Origin: an uncultured Clostridia bacterium
GTDB taxonomy: Bacteria > Bacillota > Clostridia > Christensenellales > UBA1242
Direction of reading: 5' to 3'
DNA: 15,294 nt
Assembly (NCBI GenBank): GCA_905236445.1
Contig: CAJOPQ010000098.1
Span: 1 to 15,294 of the forward strand
Part shown: in pieces, positions 1-9,091 of the stretch
How positions within the stretch are numbered: position 1 is the first letter of the stretch
Layout of the letters: each line of letters opens with the position of its first letter
Notes under the pieces: generated by a model
Told to the model about the DNA's origin: nothing
Seen by the model: the letters and a program-made list of their open reading frames with translations, nothing else
The model's database searches: none
Position numbers and translations under genes: made by a program

Positions 1-1001
1 AAAGGTACATCATAAGCAATTCCAAACTTGTCCGACACTGCTTTGTAGAAGGTATTAACATAACTAGGCTCTATTACCCAAGATATTCCTATTGCACCCT
101 CAAGCAGACTAATATTAGGTGCTTTGACTAGTTTGTCTGTATCTATAATCTGCTTATATCCTATACCTAGACAATCTGGGCAAGCACCATATGGATTGTT
201 AAAACTAAACATTCTAGGACTGATTTCGGCTATGCTATATCCACAAGTTGGGCAAGCCATCTTACTATTATACAGTTGCTCACCCTCATCGTAAGTTACT
301 GCAACTACGCCATCTGCCAATTTCAAAGCTTGTTCTACAGACTCTGTCAATCTCTTAACAATTCCTTCTTTGATCACAACTCTATCAATGACGATAGATA
401 TATCATGTTTTTTGTTCTTATCTAGCAATATTTCTTCGTCCAGACTTCTTAGTTCGCCATCTACTTTGACTCTTTGGAAACCATCTTTCTTATACACAGC
501 AAATTCACTTGCAAAGGCACCCTTTTTCCCTCTAAACATAGGGGCTTCTATCATGGTTTTAGTCCCTGCAGGAAGTTGCATAATATTATCAACAATTACA
601 TCGATACTAGAGGAAGAAATTCTTTTGTGACAATTAGGACAATAAGGCACACCTATATTGGCAAACAACAACCTTAGATAATCATAGATCTCAGTAACAG
701 TTCCTACAGTACTTCGAGGATTGTGAGAAGTAGATTTCTGATCTATTGCAATACTTGGAGATAAGCCCTCTATAGATTCCACATCTGGCTTATCCATTTG
801 CCCTAGGAACTGACGCGCATAACTACTTAGACTCTCAATATATCTTCTCTGACCTTCTGCATATATTGTATCAAATGCCAAAGTGCTCTTGCCACTTCCA
901 CTAACTCCTGTAAATACTACAAGTTTGTTCCTAGGAATAGTCAAATCAATGTTCTTTAGATTATTCTGCTTTGCTCCTCTTATAACTATATTTTCCAACA
1001 T
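1..1001 (-). CDS. uvrA: UvrA, excinuclease ABC subunit A (N-terminal 333 residues, cut by window edge)
   Basis: UvrA is the ABC-type ATPase that scans DNA for bulky lesions with UvrB in nucleotide excision repair. I translated this stretch by hand. It opens MLENIVIRGAKQNN and stays open to base 3. The first Walker A is GVSGSGKS at residues 32-39. The first zinc module has Cys pairs at 250/253 and 274/277, framing the conserved SPRMFSFNNPYGACPDC segment. A further CPNC pair lies at 121-124. The family is normally about 940 residues, so the second ATPase half lies left of the window. The start is supported by an AAGGAA site at about 1011-1016, which overlaps the uvrB stop; only 14 bases separate the genes, so the two are cotranscribed and probably translationally coupled. 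No internal stop or frameshift is seen. Confidence 0.97.
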   Translation of the reverse strand, partial: MLENIVIRGAKQNNLKNIDLTIPRNKLVVFTGVSGSGKSTLAFDTIYAEGQRRYIESLSSYARQFLGQMDKPDVESIEGLSPSIAIDQKSTSHNPRSTVGTVTEIYDYLRLLFANIGVPYCPNCHKRISSSSIDVIVDNIMQLPAGTKTMIEAPMFRGKKGAFASEFAVYKKDGFQRVKVDGELRSLDEEILLDKNKKHDISIVIDRVVIKEGIVKRLTESVEQALKLADGVVAVTYDEGEQLYNSKMACPTCGYSIAEISPRMFSFNNPYGACPDCLGIGYKQIIDTDKLVKAPNISLLEGAIGISWVIEPSYVNTFYKAVSDKFGIAYDVP

Positions 1002-1015
1002 AACAATAACTTCCT

Positions 1016-2977
1016 TTACTTATTAATGTATTCTTCCAACTCTTTGATTCTATCTCTTATTTTGATTGCAACTTCGAATTCATATTCATCTGCTGCAATC
1101 TGCATCTGCTTCCTTAGATTCTCTATTTCCTTAAGCGTTTCCGTCTTGCTTAGCTTAATCTTCTTTCTTCCACCTTCAGCCTTCTTGGTAATCTCTAATG
1201 TATTCTTAATTGGTTTTATAATTGTTTTAGGCGTAATTCCATGTTTTGCATTATACTCCATTTGAATTATTCTTCGCCTATTCGTTTCCTTAATTGCTAT
1301 ATCCATTGACTTAGTCATAACATCAGCATATAAGATAACTTTGGATTCTGAGTTTCTACTCGCTCTGCCTATCGTCTGAATCAATGCCCAGTCCGATCTC
1401 AAGAAGCCTTCTTTGTCTGCATCTAGAATAGCAACAAGTTTTACCTCTGGAATATCTATTCCCTCTCTTAACAAATTAATACCAATTAGTACATCGAATT
1501 CTTTAGCCCTTAAAGCGTTTATTATTTGCATTCTCTCCAATGTGTCAATGTCAGAATGTAGGTATCTTACCTTAATGCCTTTGTCGGTTAGATAAGTAGT
1601 TAGGCTCTCCGCCATCTTCTTGGTAAGTGTTGTTACAAGTATTCTGCCATCTTTGGCAATTGTGTCATTAATCTCACCAATTAAATCGTCAACTTGATTC
1701 TCAATTGGTCGAATAAATATCTCTGGATCAAGCAGACCTGTAGGTCTAATTATTTGCTCAGCTACATTGTCGCTATTTTTTAATTCAAATTCTCCGGGTG
1801 TTGCAGATACAAACACTGCTTGTCCAATTCTTTTCTCAAATTCTTCGAAGTTAAGAGGTCTATTATCATATGCTGATGGCAAGCGAAATCCATAGTCTAC
1901 AAGACTTGTTTTTCTTGCAAAATCTCCACTATACATTCCTCTAACTTGAGGTAACGTAATATGACTCTCGTCTACAAAAAGAACGAAATCTTTAGGAAAA
2001 TAATCTAGCAATGTGTATGGAGCTTCTCCGGGGCTTCTGCCATCGAAATATCTAGAATAATTCTCTATTCCACTGCAATATCCTACCTCTTTTATCATTT
2101 CAAGATCATAGAAAACACGTTCTTTGATTCTCTGCGCTTCTATCAACTTGCCCTGTTCCTCAAATTCTTTGACTCTAACAAGACAGTCATGACGTATTTC
2201 TTCAATTATATCATCTATGCTATCTTCGTTACCAATTGCGTAGTGTGTTGCAGGTAGTAAAAACAAATGTTTAAGAGTATTGATTTTGTTGCCCGTGACA
2301 ACATTAATCTCTGCAATTTCTTCTATCTCATCACCAAAAAAAGATATTCTTATTCCTGTCTCGCTCTTGTTAGGAGGAATAATATCTAGAGTATCACCTT
2401 TCGACCTAAAGGTTGCCCTTTTGAAATCTATATCGTTACGTTGATATTGCAACTTAATCAGTTTCTTTGTTATCTCAGACTTCTCGACCTCATCGCCAAC
2501 TCTAAGAGATAGACACATAGACGAATATGCCTCTGGGCTTCCCAATCCATATATACAACTTACACTCGCAACAACTATTACATCTCGTCTCTCAAATAAG
2601 GAACAAGTAGCGCTGTGGCGTAACTTATCTATTTCTTCATTAATACTCATATCTTTAGCAATATAGGTGTCTGACGATACTACATATGCTTCTGGCTGAT
2701 AATAATCATAATATGATACAAAATATTCTACCCTATTATTAGGAAAAAATTCTCTAAACTCATTACATAATTGACCAGCAAGTGTCTTATTATGCGCCAA
2801 AACAAGCACAGGTCTATCGATATTCTTAATAATATTAGCCATTGTAAAAGTTTTTCCACTACCGGTCACACCCAAAAGAGTCTGGTATCTAAGTCCGTCC
2901 TTAATACCTTCTGTTATACTCTCTATCGCTTGTGGCTGATCACCAGTTGGTTGAAATTGTGATACAAGATCAAACAT
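1016..2977 (-). CDS. uvrB: UvrB, excinuclease ABC subunit B
   Basis: UvrB is the helicase-like damage verifier: it is loaded by UvrA, pries the strands open with a beta-hairpin, then recruits UvrC for incision. At 653 residues it has the usual family length. Walker A is GVTGSGKT at 36-43. The DNA-gripping hairpin, rich in Tyr (YYDYYQPEAY), lies near 89-112. The DEAD-type box is DESH at 336-339, and the conserved RSPGEAPYTLLDYFP precedes it. The C-terminal UVR motif that contacts UvrC or UvrA is at about 618-652. An AGGAG site at 2985-2989 supports the start. It is the first gene of a uvrB-uvrA operon with its own promoter candidate at 3031-3060. I looked for a Gram-positive LexA-type operator upstream and saw none. 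Confidence 0.98.
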   Translation of the reverse strand: MFDLVSQFQPTGDQPQAIESITEGIKDGLRYQTLLGVTGSGKTFTMANIIKNIDRPVLVLAHNKTLAGQLCNEFREFFPNNRVEYFVSYYDYYQPEAYVVSSDTYIAKDMSINEEIDKLRHSATCSLFERRDVIVVASVSCIYGLGSPEAYSSMCLSLRVGDEVEKSEITKKLIKLQYQRNDIDFKRATFRSKGDTLDIIPPNKSETGIRISFFGDEIEEIAEINVVTGNKINTLKHLFLLPATHYAIGNEDSIDDIIEEIRHDCLVRVKEFEEQGKLIEAQRIKERVFYDLEMIKEVGYCSGIENYSRYFDGRSPGEAPYTLLDYFPKDFVLFVDESHITLPQVRGMYSGDFARKTSLVDYGFRLPSAYDNRPLNFEEFEKRIGQAVFVSATPGEFELKNSDNVAEQIIRPTGLLDPEIFIRPIENQVDDLIGEINDTIAKDGRILVTTLTKKMAESLTTYLTDKGIKVRYLHSDIDTLERMQIINALRAKEFDVLIGINLLREGIDIPEVKLVAILDADKEGFLRSDWALIQTIGRASRNSESKVILYADVMTKSMDIAIKETNRRRIIQMEYNAKHGITPKTIIKPIKNTLEITKKAEGGRKKIKLSKTETLKEIENLRKQMQIAADEYEFEVAIKIRDRIKELEEYINK

Positions 2978-3030
2978 TATTTTACTCCTATAAGTATTGT
3001 TGCTGATATCTTAGTTATTAATACTTAGAT

Positions 3031-3060
3031 ATTGTATCATAATATAGCAACTTAAATCAA
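3031..3060 (-). promoter_or_regulatory. Candidate sigma-A promoter for uvrB-uvrA
   Basis: On the minus strand TTGATT (3055-3060) is followed after 18 bases by TACAAT (3031-3036). It lies about 55 bases upstream of the uvrB start, in the 201-base gap after the rnr terminator. The match is moderate and the surrounding DNA is very AT-rich, so chance is possible. Confidence 0.45.
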
Positions 3061-3130
3061 TATCTACTAACTAATTATTAATAAAGTAATTTTAGCACAT
3101 CTATATTATGCAACATATTTCAATATCTAT

Positions 3131-3168
3131 AAAAATAGCCATAATACATTATTTTGCATTATAGCTAT
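3131..3168 (-). terminator. Rho-independent terminator after rnr
   Basis: Read on the minus strand, arms ATAGCTATAATGC and GTATTATGGCTAT form a 13-pair stem with two G-U pairs and an 8-base loop, followed by a run of four T. It begins 11 bases after the rnr stop and closes the five-gene dnaB operon, which implies that uvrB has its own promoter. Confidence 0.85.
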
Positions 3169-3178
3169 CTCTAATATT

Positions 3179-5404
3179 CTAATCTACAAATTCGAAGTCT
3201 ATCAATCTTTCTTGTACATTAACATTGACAACCTTGACTCGTACAATCTTGCCTATGTAGCACGAATTGGCCACTGATGTCAATGTAAGATTATCCTCAT
3301 CGAATACATAATTATCGCCTAATGAAGTCAACGATACTAATCCTTCTACAGTATTGTCTAGGGATACATAACAACCAAACTTCGTTACAGAGCTAATTAT
3401 TCCATCATATACTTGACCAATCTTATCTGACATATAATATGCTTTGTACAAGTCATCGACATCTCGTTCTGCCTTCTCAGCAACTACTTCTCTAGCAGAC
3501 GAATTAAGTGAGCTTGATTGTACAAATCTCTTAGTCTCCGTAAGAACATTGCCTGTCAGATTGCCGTGAAGATCGTCTTTGATTATTCTATGAATTGTTA
3601 GGTCTGGATATCTTCTTATAGGAGATGTAAAATGTGTGTAATAAGTCAATGCCAACCCATAATGTCCTAAGCATTCTGGGCTATATTTTGCTTTTTGCAT
3701 AGATCTAAGTGCAATCTTATTGACTGCATATTCACTATTAGTGCCTTTGACAGCATTTAAGATTTTTTGCAGTTGCATTGGCTGAACCTTGTCTGGATTG
3801 ATCCCATTTATTGATACCCCAAATTTCTGCACCATATGTAAGAACTTTTCCATCTTTTCTCCGTCAGGAGTCTCGTGTACACGATATACAAAAGGTAGTT
3901 TTTTATCCTTATATCGCTTTGCAACAACTTCATTTGCTGCAACCATAAACGCTTCTATTAATTTGTGGCTGTCGTCTTGCATTCGTTTCTCTATATGCTC
4001 AACACCACCAAGATCATTTAAGAATATTTCTACTTCTGGAATATTAAATTCTACACTTCCTTCTGCAGTTCTTCTCTTAAATAATTGCTTAGACAATTCA
4101 TTCATTTCTTGCAGTATTGGTGCAAACTCTTTATTTTCTTTGATCGCCTCTGCATCATTCTCCAGAATCTTCTGAACTGTTGTATAAGTAAATCTTTTGT
4201 TAGATTTAATAATACTCTCGCAGATGTTTGAATCGATTACTTTTCCCTTGCTGTCATATTCGATGAATACAGATAGCGCAAGTCTATCTACTTTCTCATT
4301 AAGTGAACATATCCCATTAGACAACTCTCTTGGGAGCATTGGCAAAACTAGACCGGGAAAATATACGCTTGTTCCACGCTTAAACGCTTCTTTATCTAAG
4401 ACAGAGTTAACCTTGACATATTCGCCAACATCAGCAATGTGTACACCTAATACCCTATTGCCGTTCTTATTTGTCTCCAAAGATATTGCATCGTCTAGAT
4501 CTCTACTATCTTCACCATCGATTGTAAAACAAATATGTTTGGTGAAATCTAATCTATCTTTGTACTTCTTAGCATCTATCTGTTGTGGCATTTCTTTCGC
4601 CACTTCTTGCACATTGTTAGGGAAAAACTCGTACAAATCGTATTCTCGAAGTAAGCTTAACACAAGCGTCTCTATCTTGTCTGGCGCACCTAAGACTTCG
4701 GTTATCTCTCCATCTGGGCATTGCTTAGGATTGGCATAATACTTAGTAATTTTGACTACAACTTTGTCTCCCTGATTAGCGTTTTTGATTTTGTTGAGTG
4801 GCACATATATATCTGTACCAAACTTAACATCATCTGGGCTAACATAAGCACATTTCTTGTTTAGAGTAATCTTGCCAACAATCTTTTCTTGTCCTCTCTC
4901 TACTACTTGAACGACTTTACCCTCAGGTCTTCTCCCTGCAACATTTCTTGCTTCAACTATTACAATATCGTTATTCTTGGCACCTTTAAGATCTTTCTCT
5001 GCTACAAAAATGTCTTCTTGAGACTCGTCTTGTGGAACAATAAATGCATATCCACTTCTTGTCATATCTACTTTGCCTTGCAACTTGACAACTTTCTTAT
5101 TTTGTCTTCTATCTTTGCCTGCAAGTATGCTATATGCCTGATCCAACATCTCTTCACTGACATTGTTGTTAGAATAAGATGTCGCCTCAACCTTAGCACG
5201 CCTCTTTGCTTTGCCACACACAACAAGCTTATTGTCTACAACTTCGTACACGCCATCTTCTATCAAGTTATCTAATTCATTCTTCATATCTTGATAAGGT
5301 TTGTTATTAAGCACACAAAGTTGCGCTATGACAAAGTCATATTCCAGTCCAGCAAGTTTGTTAGTGCTAATCTGATTTTCTATCTTCATTCTTATGTCTA
5401 TCAT
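3179..5404 (-). CDS. rnr: RNase R, 3'-5' exoribonuclease (RNB family)
   Basis: RNase R degrades structured RNA processively from the 3' end and takes part in mRNA and rRNA turnover and trans-translation quality control. The protein has 741 residues. A winged-helix-like N-terminus (about 5-70) is followed by cold-shock domains (about 100-235), then the RNB catalytic domain. The metal-binding aspartates are at 296, 302, 304 and 305 in the block IDGEDSRDLDDAI, with the spacing known from E. coli RNase R. The signature YTHFTSPIRRYPDLTIHR is intact. An S1 domain fills 663-741. The protein ends with the S1 domain and lacks the lysine-rich tail of the E. coli enzyme. The start has an AAAGG site about 14 bases away, rather far, but an upstream in-frame stop rules out earlier starts. 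It lies 19 bases after alaS and is the last gene of the operon. Confidence 0.96.
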   Translation of the reverse strand: MIDIRMKIENQISTNKLAGLEYDFVIAQLCVLNNKPYQDMKNELDNLIEDGVYEVVDNKLVVCGKAKRRAKVEATSYSNNNVSEEMLDQAYSILAGKDRRQNKKVVKLQGKVDMTRSGYAFIVPQDESQEDIFVAEKDLKGAKNNDIVIVEARNVAGRRPEGKVVQVVERGQEKIVGKITLNKKCAYVSPDDVKFGTDIYVPLNKIKNANQGDKVVVKITKYYANPKQCPDGEITEVLGAPDKIETLVLSLLREYDLYEFFPNNVQEVAKEMPQQIDAKKYKDRLDFTKHICFTIDGEDSRDLDDAISLETNKNGNRVLGVHIADVGEYVKVNSVLDKEAFKRGTSVYFPGLVLPMLPRELSNGICSLNEKVDRLALSVFIEYDSKGKVIDSNICESIIKSNKRFTYTTVQKILENDAEAIKENKEFAPILQEMNELSKQLFKRRTAEGSVEFNIPEVEIFLNDLGGVEHIEKRMQDDSHKLIEAFMVAANEVVAKRYKDKKLPFVYRVHETPDGEKMEKFLHMVQKFGVSINGINPDKVQPMQLQKILNAVKGTNSEYAVNKIALRSMQKAKYSPECLGHYGLALTYYTHFTSPIRRYPDLTIHRIIKDDLHGNLTGNVLTETKRFVQSSSLNSSAREVVAEKAERDVDDLYKAYYMSDKIGQVYDGIISSVTKFGCYVSLDNTVEGLVSLTSLGDNYVFDEDNLTLTSVANSCYIGKIVRVKVVNVNVQERLIDFEFVD

Positions 5405-5423
5405 ATATATTTATATTACCTTT

Positions 5424-7229
5424 CTAGTCTGTCAAGATTGCTTTGATTCTTCTAACTCCAGAACTACTACTTTCTTCCTTGATGATCTTGAAATATCCCA
5501 AATCTTTCGTATTCTGAGCATGAGGGCCACCACAAATCTCCTTAGAAACATCACCTATTGTGTATACAGTTACTCTATCACCATATTTATTATCAAAGAT
5601 TCCCATAGCACCACTCTCTCTTGCCTCTTCTAGCGACATCTCCTCGCACACAACTGGGATTGCTTGACTTATATATGTGTTAACATCATTTTCTATCATC
5701 AGTATTTCTTCTGGAGTAAGTTTTCTATCAAAGCTGAAGTCAAATCTCATTCTCTCAAGTGTAATATTGCTTCCTCTCTGATATACACCTTCTCCAAAAT
5801 GCTTTCTTAATGCAGCCAAAAGTAGATGTGTTGCAGTGTGATATTTCGCATATCCATAGTCAGTTCCTGCAAGACCACCTTTGAACATTCCTGCACTACT
5901 TGTCCTACTCTTTTCTTGATGTTCTTTATAGCACTGATTATATTCGTCTATATTTACTTTCAACCCTTTTTCTTCTGCCAATTCTACAGTAAGCTCTATT
6001 GGGAAACCAAATGTATCGTATAGTCTAAACGCAACTGCACCATTGATAGTAACATCGGTCATATCGGAAGTCACTTTCTCAAATTCTTTTAATCCTTGAC
6101 TGATTGTATTATTAAATTTCTTTACTTCCTTAGCGAACTCTTCTCTTATAATAGATTGATTACGCTCTAGACAAGGATAAGTGTCTTTAAAGAAATCTAT
6201 ATAGAAATTAACCACCTCAATTAGTTTTGTTGCATCAATTTTTAATCTTCTTGCAAAATTAATACTACGTCTAATAAGTCTTCTAAGAACATATCCACGA
6301 CCAATATTAGAAGGTGTTGTAGGATTCTCATCTCCTAGAATCATTGTGCTTGTCCTAAGATGGTCAGTTATTATTCTCATTGCTTTGTCTATGTCATCAT
6401 ACAAGCCATATCTAAGACCACTAAGTTTCTCAAGTATCTCTATTGCTGGCTTAAGACTATCTACTTCGTATACACTCTTGTAACCATTAAGTACGCAAAC
6501 CGTTCTCTCTAGTCCCATTCCTGTGTCAATATTTTTTCTCTTAAGTGGCTCAATTGGTGCACCTTCTTCCTTTCTAACAAATCCCATAAATACGTCATTC
6601 CATATCTCTAGGAATCGTCCACAGTCACACGCAGGATTACAATCTGGTCCACAAGGCTCTCTGTCTGTTATATAAAACATCTCACTATCTGGTCCACATG
6701 GTCCAACTTCACCTAATTCCCACCAGTTATTTTCCTTACCATTTTCTTTCTTGCCAAGATAATATATATTCTCTTCCTTGATACCAAGTTCTTTCCATCT
6801 GTTGTAAGTTTCTTCATCTTTAGGGCTATTCTCATTACCTGCAAATACACTTACTGCTAGTCTATCAATAGGCAGATTAAGATAATCTGGACTTGTTAAG
6901 AATTCATAAGAATATCCAACAATCTCGTTCTTGAAATAATCGCCAAGACTCCAGTTGCCAAGCATTTCAAAGAATGTCAAGTGACTGAAATCGCCTACAG
7001 ACTCAATATCGTTAGTCCTAACACACTTCTGTACATCAACCAATCTTGTACCTTGTGGATGATCTTTGCCAAGCAAATATGGAACAAGTGGGTGCATACC
7101 AGCAGTTGTAAATAGAACTGATCCGTCATTATCTGGCACCAAAGATGCAGAATCAATCTGTACATGGTTCTTTGATTTAAAAAAGTCAATAAATTTTTTC
7201 TTTAATATTTTAGTAGTTATATTATCCAT
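5424..7229 (-). CDS. alaS: Alanyl-tRNA synthetase, short form lacking the C-Ala domain
   Basis: This enzyme charges tRNA-Ala and hydrolyses mischarged Ser- or Gly-tRNA-Ala. The class II catalytic core is clear: the block RTNDIE...FFEMLGNWSLGDYF (71-99), GPCGPDSEMFY (177-187) and the motif 3 segment GMGLER (237-242). The editing domain carries the zinc and active-site motifs HTATH (His 464 and 468) and CGGPH (Cys 566, His 570). The protein stops at residue 601, only about 30 residues after that motif. Typical bacterial AlaRS is near 875 residues, so the C-terminal C-Ala (oligomerisation and tRNA-binding) domain is absent. A tight Cys cluster at 193, 197, 201 and 203 sits in the catalytic domain. 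GGAG at 7237-7240 supports the start. It lies 18 bases after dnaB, so there is no room for a T-box leader. The natural stop is followed by an operon neighbour, so this is not a frameshift product of the window. Confidence 0.95.
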   Translation of the reverse strand: MDNITTKILKKKFIDFFKSKNHVQIDSASLVPDNDGSVLFTTAGMHPLVPYLLGKDHPQGTRLVDVQKCVRTNDIESVGDFSHLTFFEMLGNWSLGDYFKNEIVGYSYEFLTSPDYLNLPIDRLAVSVFAGNENSPKDEETYNRWKELGIKEENIYYLGKKENGKENNWWELGEVGPCGPDSEMFYITDREPCGPDCNPACDCGRFLEIWNDVFMGFVRKEEGAPIEPLKRKNIDTGMGLERTVCVLNGYKSVYEVDSLKPAIEILEKLSGLRYGLYDDIDKAMRIITDHLRTSTMILGDENPTTPSNIGRGYVLRRLIRRSINFARRLKIDATKLIEVVNFYIDFFKDTYPCLERNQSIIREEFAKEVKKFNNTISQGLKEFEKVTSDMTDVTINGAVAFRLYDTFGFPIELTVELAEEKGLKVNIDEYNQCYKEHQEKSRTSSAGMFKGGLAGTDYGYAKYHTATHLLLAALRKHFGEGVYQRGSNITLERMRFDFSFDRKLTPEEILMIENDVNTYISQAIPVVCEEMSLEEARESGAMGIFDNKYGDRVTVYTIGDVSKEICGGPHAQNTKDLGYFKIIKEESSSSGVRRIKAILTD

Positions 7230-7247
7230 AAGTTTTCTCCATTATAA

Positions 7248-8750
7248 TTAAAATATATCCGATAGATCATCGTCGCTAATATCTTCTGCGACTGCCATCA
7301 TTTCTTCTTCTGTAATTGGTTCATCTTGTATATTTGGCGTAGAGGTCCTACCCACTGGCATATTTTCCTCTAAGCTCTTATCATCTGCGTTTGGCCCAAC
7401 ATCAACAAAGGTTGTAATTCCACCAATCCACTTAACATCTATTGTGCCAGTAGTACCATTTCTGTGTTTTGCAATTATAAGTTCGCACATTTCCTCTGGC
7501 GCTCTAACCATCTTCTTATTTTTATCATCAAGATACATATTTGGATTGTAAATAAACATAATTATATCTGCATCTTGCTCGATAGAACCAGAATCTCTCA
7601 AATCTGATGGAACTGGTCTATGATTTGCTCTACTCTCTGTTCCACGGCTTAATTGTGATAGAAGTAATATAGGAACGTCCAACTCTCTAGCCGCCATCTT
7701 CAATGTTCTTGTAATATCACCAATCTCTAGTGTTCTATTGTCTGAAGCCTTGCCACTACCTTGCATTAATTGAAGATAATCTATCATTACAAGATCTAGA
7801 CCTTTTTCCCTTTTTAACCTTCTGCATTTACTTACAATGTCTGCAGGCGTCTTAGAGAATCCTTCGTCTACATATATTTCTGCTTTTGCTAGTTTTTCTT
7901 TTGCTGCATATAGCGCTTTCCAATCTTCCTTGGTTAATCTGCCCTCTTTAATTTTTGTTGAATCAACAAACGCAATAGAACACATTGCCCTTTGAATTAT
8001 TTGTTCCTTGCTCATCTCTAGAGAGAATATGGCGACTTTCTTGCCATCGTTGATTGCGGAATATGTAGCAATATTCATTCCTAGACTTGTTTTACCACCA
8101 CCCGGTCGTGCGGCAAGCAAAATCAAATCAGATTTCTGCAAACCATTTGTAATTTTATCTAATCCATATATTCCAGTTCTTATACCTTTGACAGCACCCT
8201 TGTTCTTCTCTAATTCAATAAATTTATCTATGACGTTATTAAGGGAATCTGCCACAAGAGTAAGTCCACCACGATCTTCCTTTTCTGCAATGTTAAAAAT
8301 ATTCTGCTCTGCATAAGAAATGGCTTCGGATTTCTCATGTCCTTCATATGCATAATTGATAATATCGTTGCTTGCAGAAATAATTTGTCTTAAGACACTA
8401 TTGCTCTTTACAATTTCCATATAATGTCTATAATTACTTGCACTAGGGATAATATCCGTCAGATCTGTAAGATACGATATACCACCTACACTATCTAACA
8501 TGTTCTTTTTATCCAATTCTGATACTAGTGTAACAAAATCTACAGGCATATTGTTATTATATATAGCCTGCATATGTTCAAATATTATTCTATGGGGCTC
8601 TGTATAGAAGTCAGATGCTTTCAAATCTGCAAGAATACTTATCGCTGCATCTTGATCCATCATTACGCAACCTAATACACATTGTTCACTCTCTATATTA
8701 TGTGGTTGAATACGTGCATCAGGAATTCTTTTGTTATTTGCAACTGCCAT
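7248..8750 (-). CDS. dnaB: Replicative DNA helicase DnaB
   Basis: DnaB is the hexameric 5'-3' helicase of the replication fork. The protein has 500 residues. The N-terminal primase-interacting domain (about 14-115) opens with the conserved PHNIESEQCVLGCVM. The RecA-like domain carries Walker A ARPGGGKT (214-221), FSLEMSKEQ (242-250), the Walker B region MIDYLQLM (Asp 324), LSQLSRGTE (364-372) and the SDLRDSGSIEQDAD block (382-395). A tail of about 45 residues, rich in Asp and Glu, follows. I see no intein. The Walker A has Gly-Gly where many homologues have Ser-Met or Gly-Val. The start overlaps the previous stop by one base (TAATG), and AAGGT at about 8759-8763 provides a ribosome site, so translation is probably coupled to the small membrane protein upstream. 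Confidence 0.98.
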   Translation of the reverse strand: MAVANNKRIPDARIQPHNIESEQCVLGCVMMDQDAAISILADLKASDFYTEPHRIIFEHMQAIYNNNMPVDFVTLVSELDKKNMLDSVGGISYLTDLTDIIPSASNYRHYMEIVKSNSVLRQIISASNDIINYAYEGHEKSEAISYAEQNIFNIAEKEDRGGLTLVADSLNNVIDKFIELEKNKGAVKGIRTGIYGLDKITNGLQKSDLILLAARPGGGKTSLGMNIATYSAINDGKKVAIFSLEMSKEQIIQRAMCSIAFVDSTKIKEGRLTKEDWKALYAAKEKLAKAEIYVDEGFSKTPADIVSKCRRLKREKGLDLVMIDYLQLMQGSGKASDNRTLEIGDITRTLKMAARELDVPILLLSQLSRGTESRANHRPVPSDLRDSGSIEQDADIIMFIYNPNMYLDDKNKKMVRAPEEMCELIIAKHRNGTTGTIDVKWIGGITTFVDVGPNADDKSLEENMPVGRTSTPNIQDEPITEEEMMAVAEDISDDDLSDIF

Positions 8751-9091
8751 TATTTATTACCTTCAATATTATTATTTGCCTGATTTTCCATATTTTCAAC
8801 AATTACAACATCTTTCTTATTCAACTCTATATTATCTTTTTTCTTCTTATTCTGCAACTTTTGCTCTCTTGATTTATTAACTTTGGATATTACAATCTCC
8901 ATAATTAACAAACATATTAGCCCAATAGCTATATCTACAAATACAAACGCACTAGAAGATACCGACTTAGACAACAATATGTTCACCAAAATAAAAATTG
9001 GCAACATCGCTAACAGGAATAATCCATATTTAATAAACAATTTCTTCATTACTCGTTTATCAAACACATAATGATCATTGTTGTACGACAT
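8750..9091 (-). CDS. Small two-helix membrane protein of unknown function
   Basis: I do not recognise this 113-residue protein. Two hydrophobic stretches, at about 22-40 and 48-68, look like membrane helices joined by a short Ser/Lys linker. The remaining C-terminal part (about 69-113) is hydrophilic and strongly charged (KKKKD, ELNKKD), probably cytoplasmic. Both hydrophobic stretches and the preceding MKKLFIKYG suggest an inner membrane location with the tail inside. A very strong AGGAGGG site at 9098-9104 fixes the start, which lies inside the 3' end of the upstream gene (17-base overlap). Its stop overlaps the dnaB start by one base. The tight coupling suggests coordinated expression with dnaB, but a functional link to replication is only inference. 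Confidence 0.85.
   Translation of the reverse strand: MSYNNDHYVFDKRVMKKLFIKYGLFLLAMLPIFILVNILLSKSVSSSAFVFVDIAIGLICLLIMEIVISKVNKSREQKLQNKKKKDNIELNKKDVVIVENMENQANNNIEGNK

Noticed and set aside
370..630. Plus-strand open frame of 86 codons
   Set aside because: It is antisense to the UvrA coding sequence, which I translated without interruption from 1001 to the left edge.
2978..3130. LexA/DinR operator upstream of uvrB
   Set aside because: I looked for a GAAC-N4-GTTC type palindrome and found none; the region is plain AT-rich DNA with one moderate promoter.
4197..4739. A 180-codon plus-strand open frame, and another at 3789-4175
   Set aside because: Both lie antisense inside rnr, whose catalytic motifs are intact. 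They have Ser/Leu-rich low-information translations and no ribosome site.
7230..7247. T-box leader for alaS
   Set aside because: The gap to dnaB is only 18 bases and holds just a ribosome site, so no tRNA-sensing leader fits.
9075..9077. TGA as a recoded Trp codon
   Set aside because: Reading through adds only five codons to another TGA followed by TAA, and Trp elsewhere is TGG, so the standard code fits.
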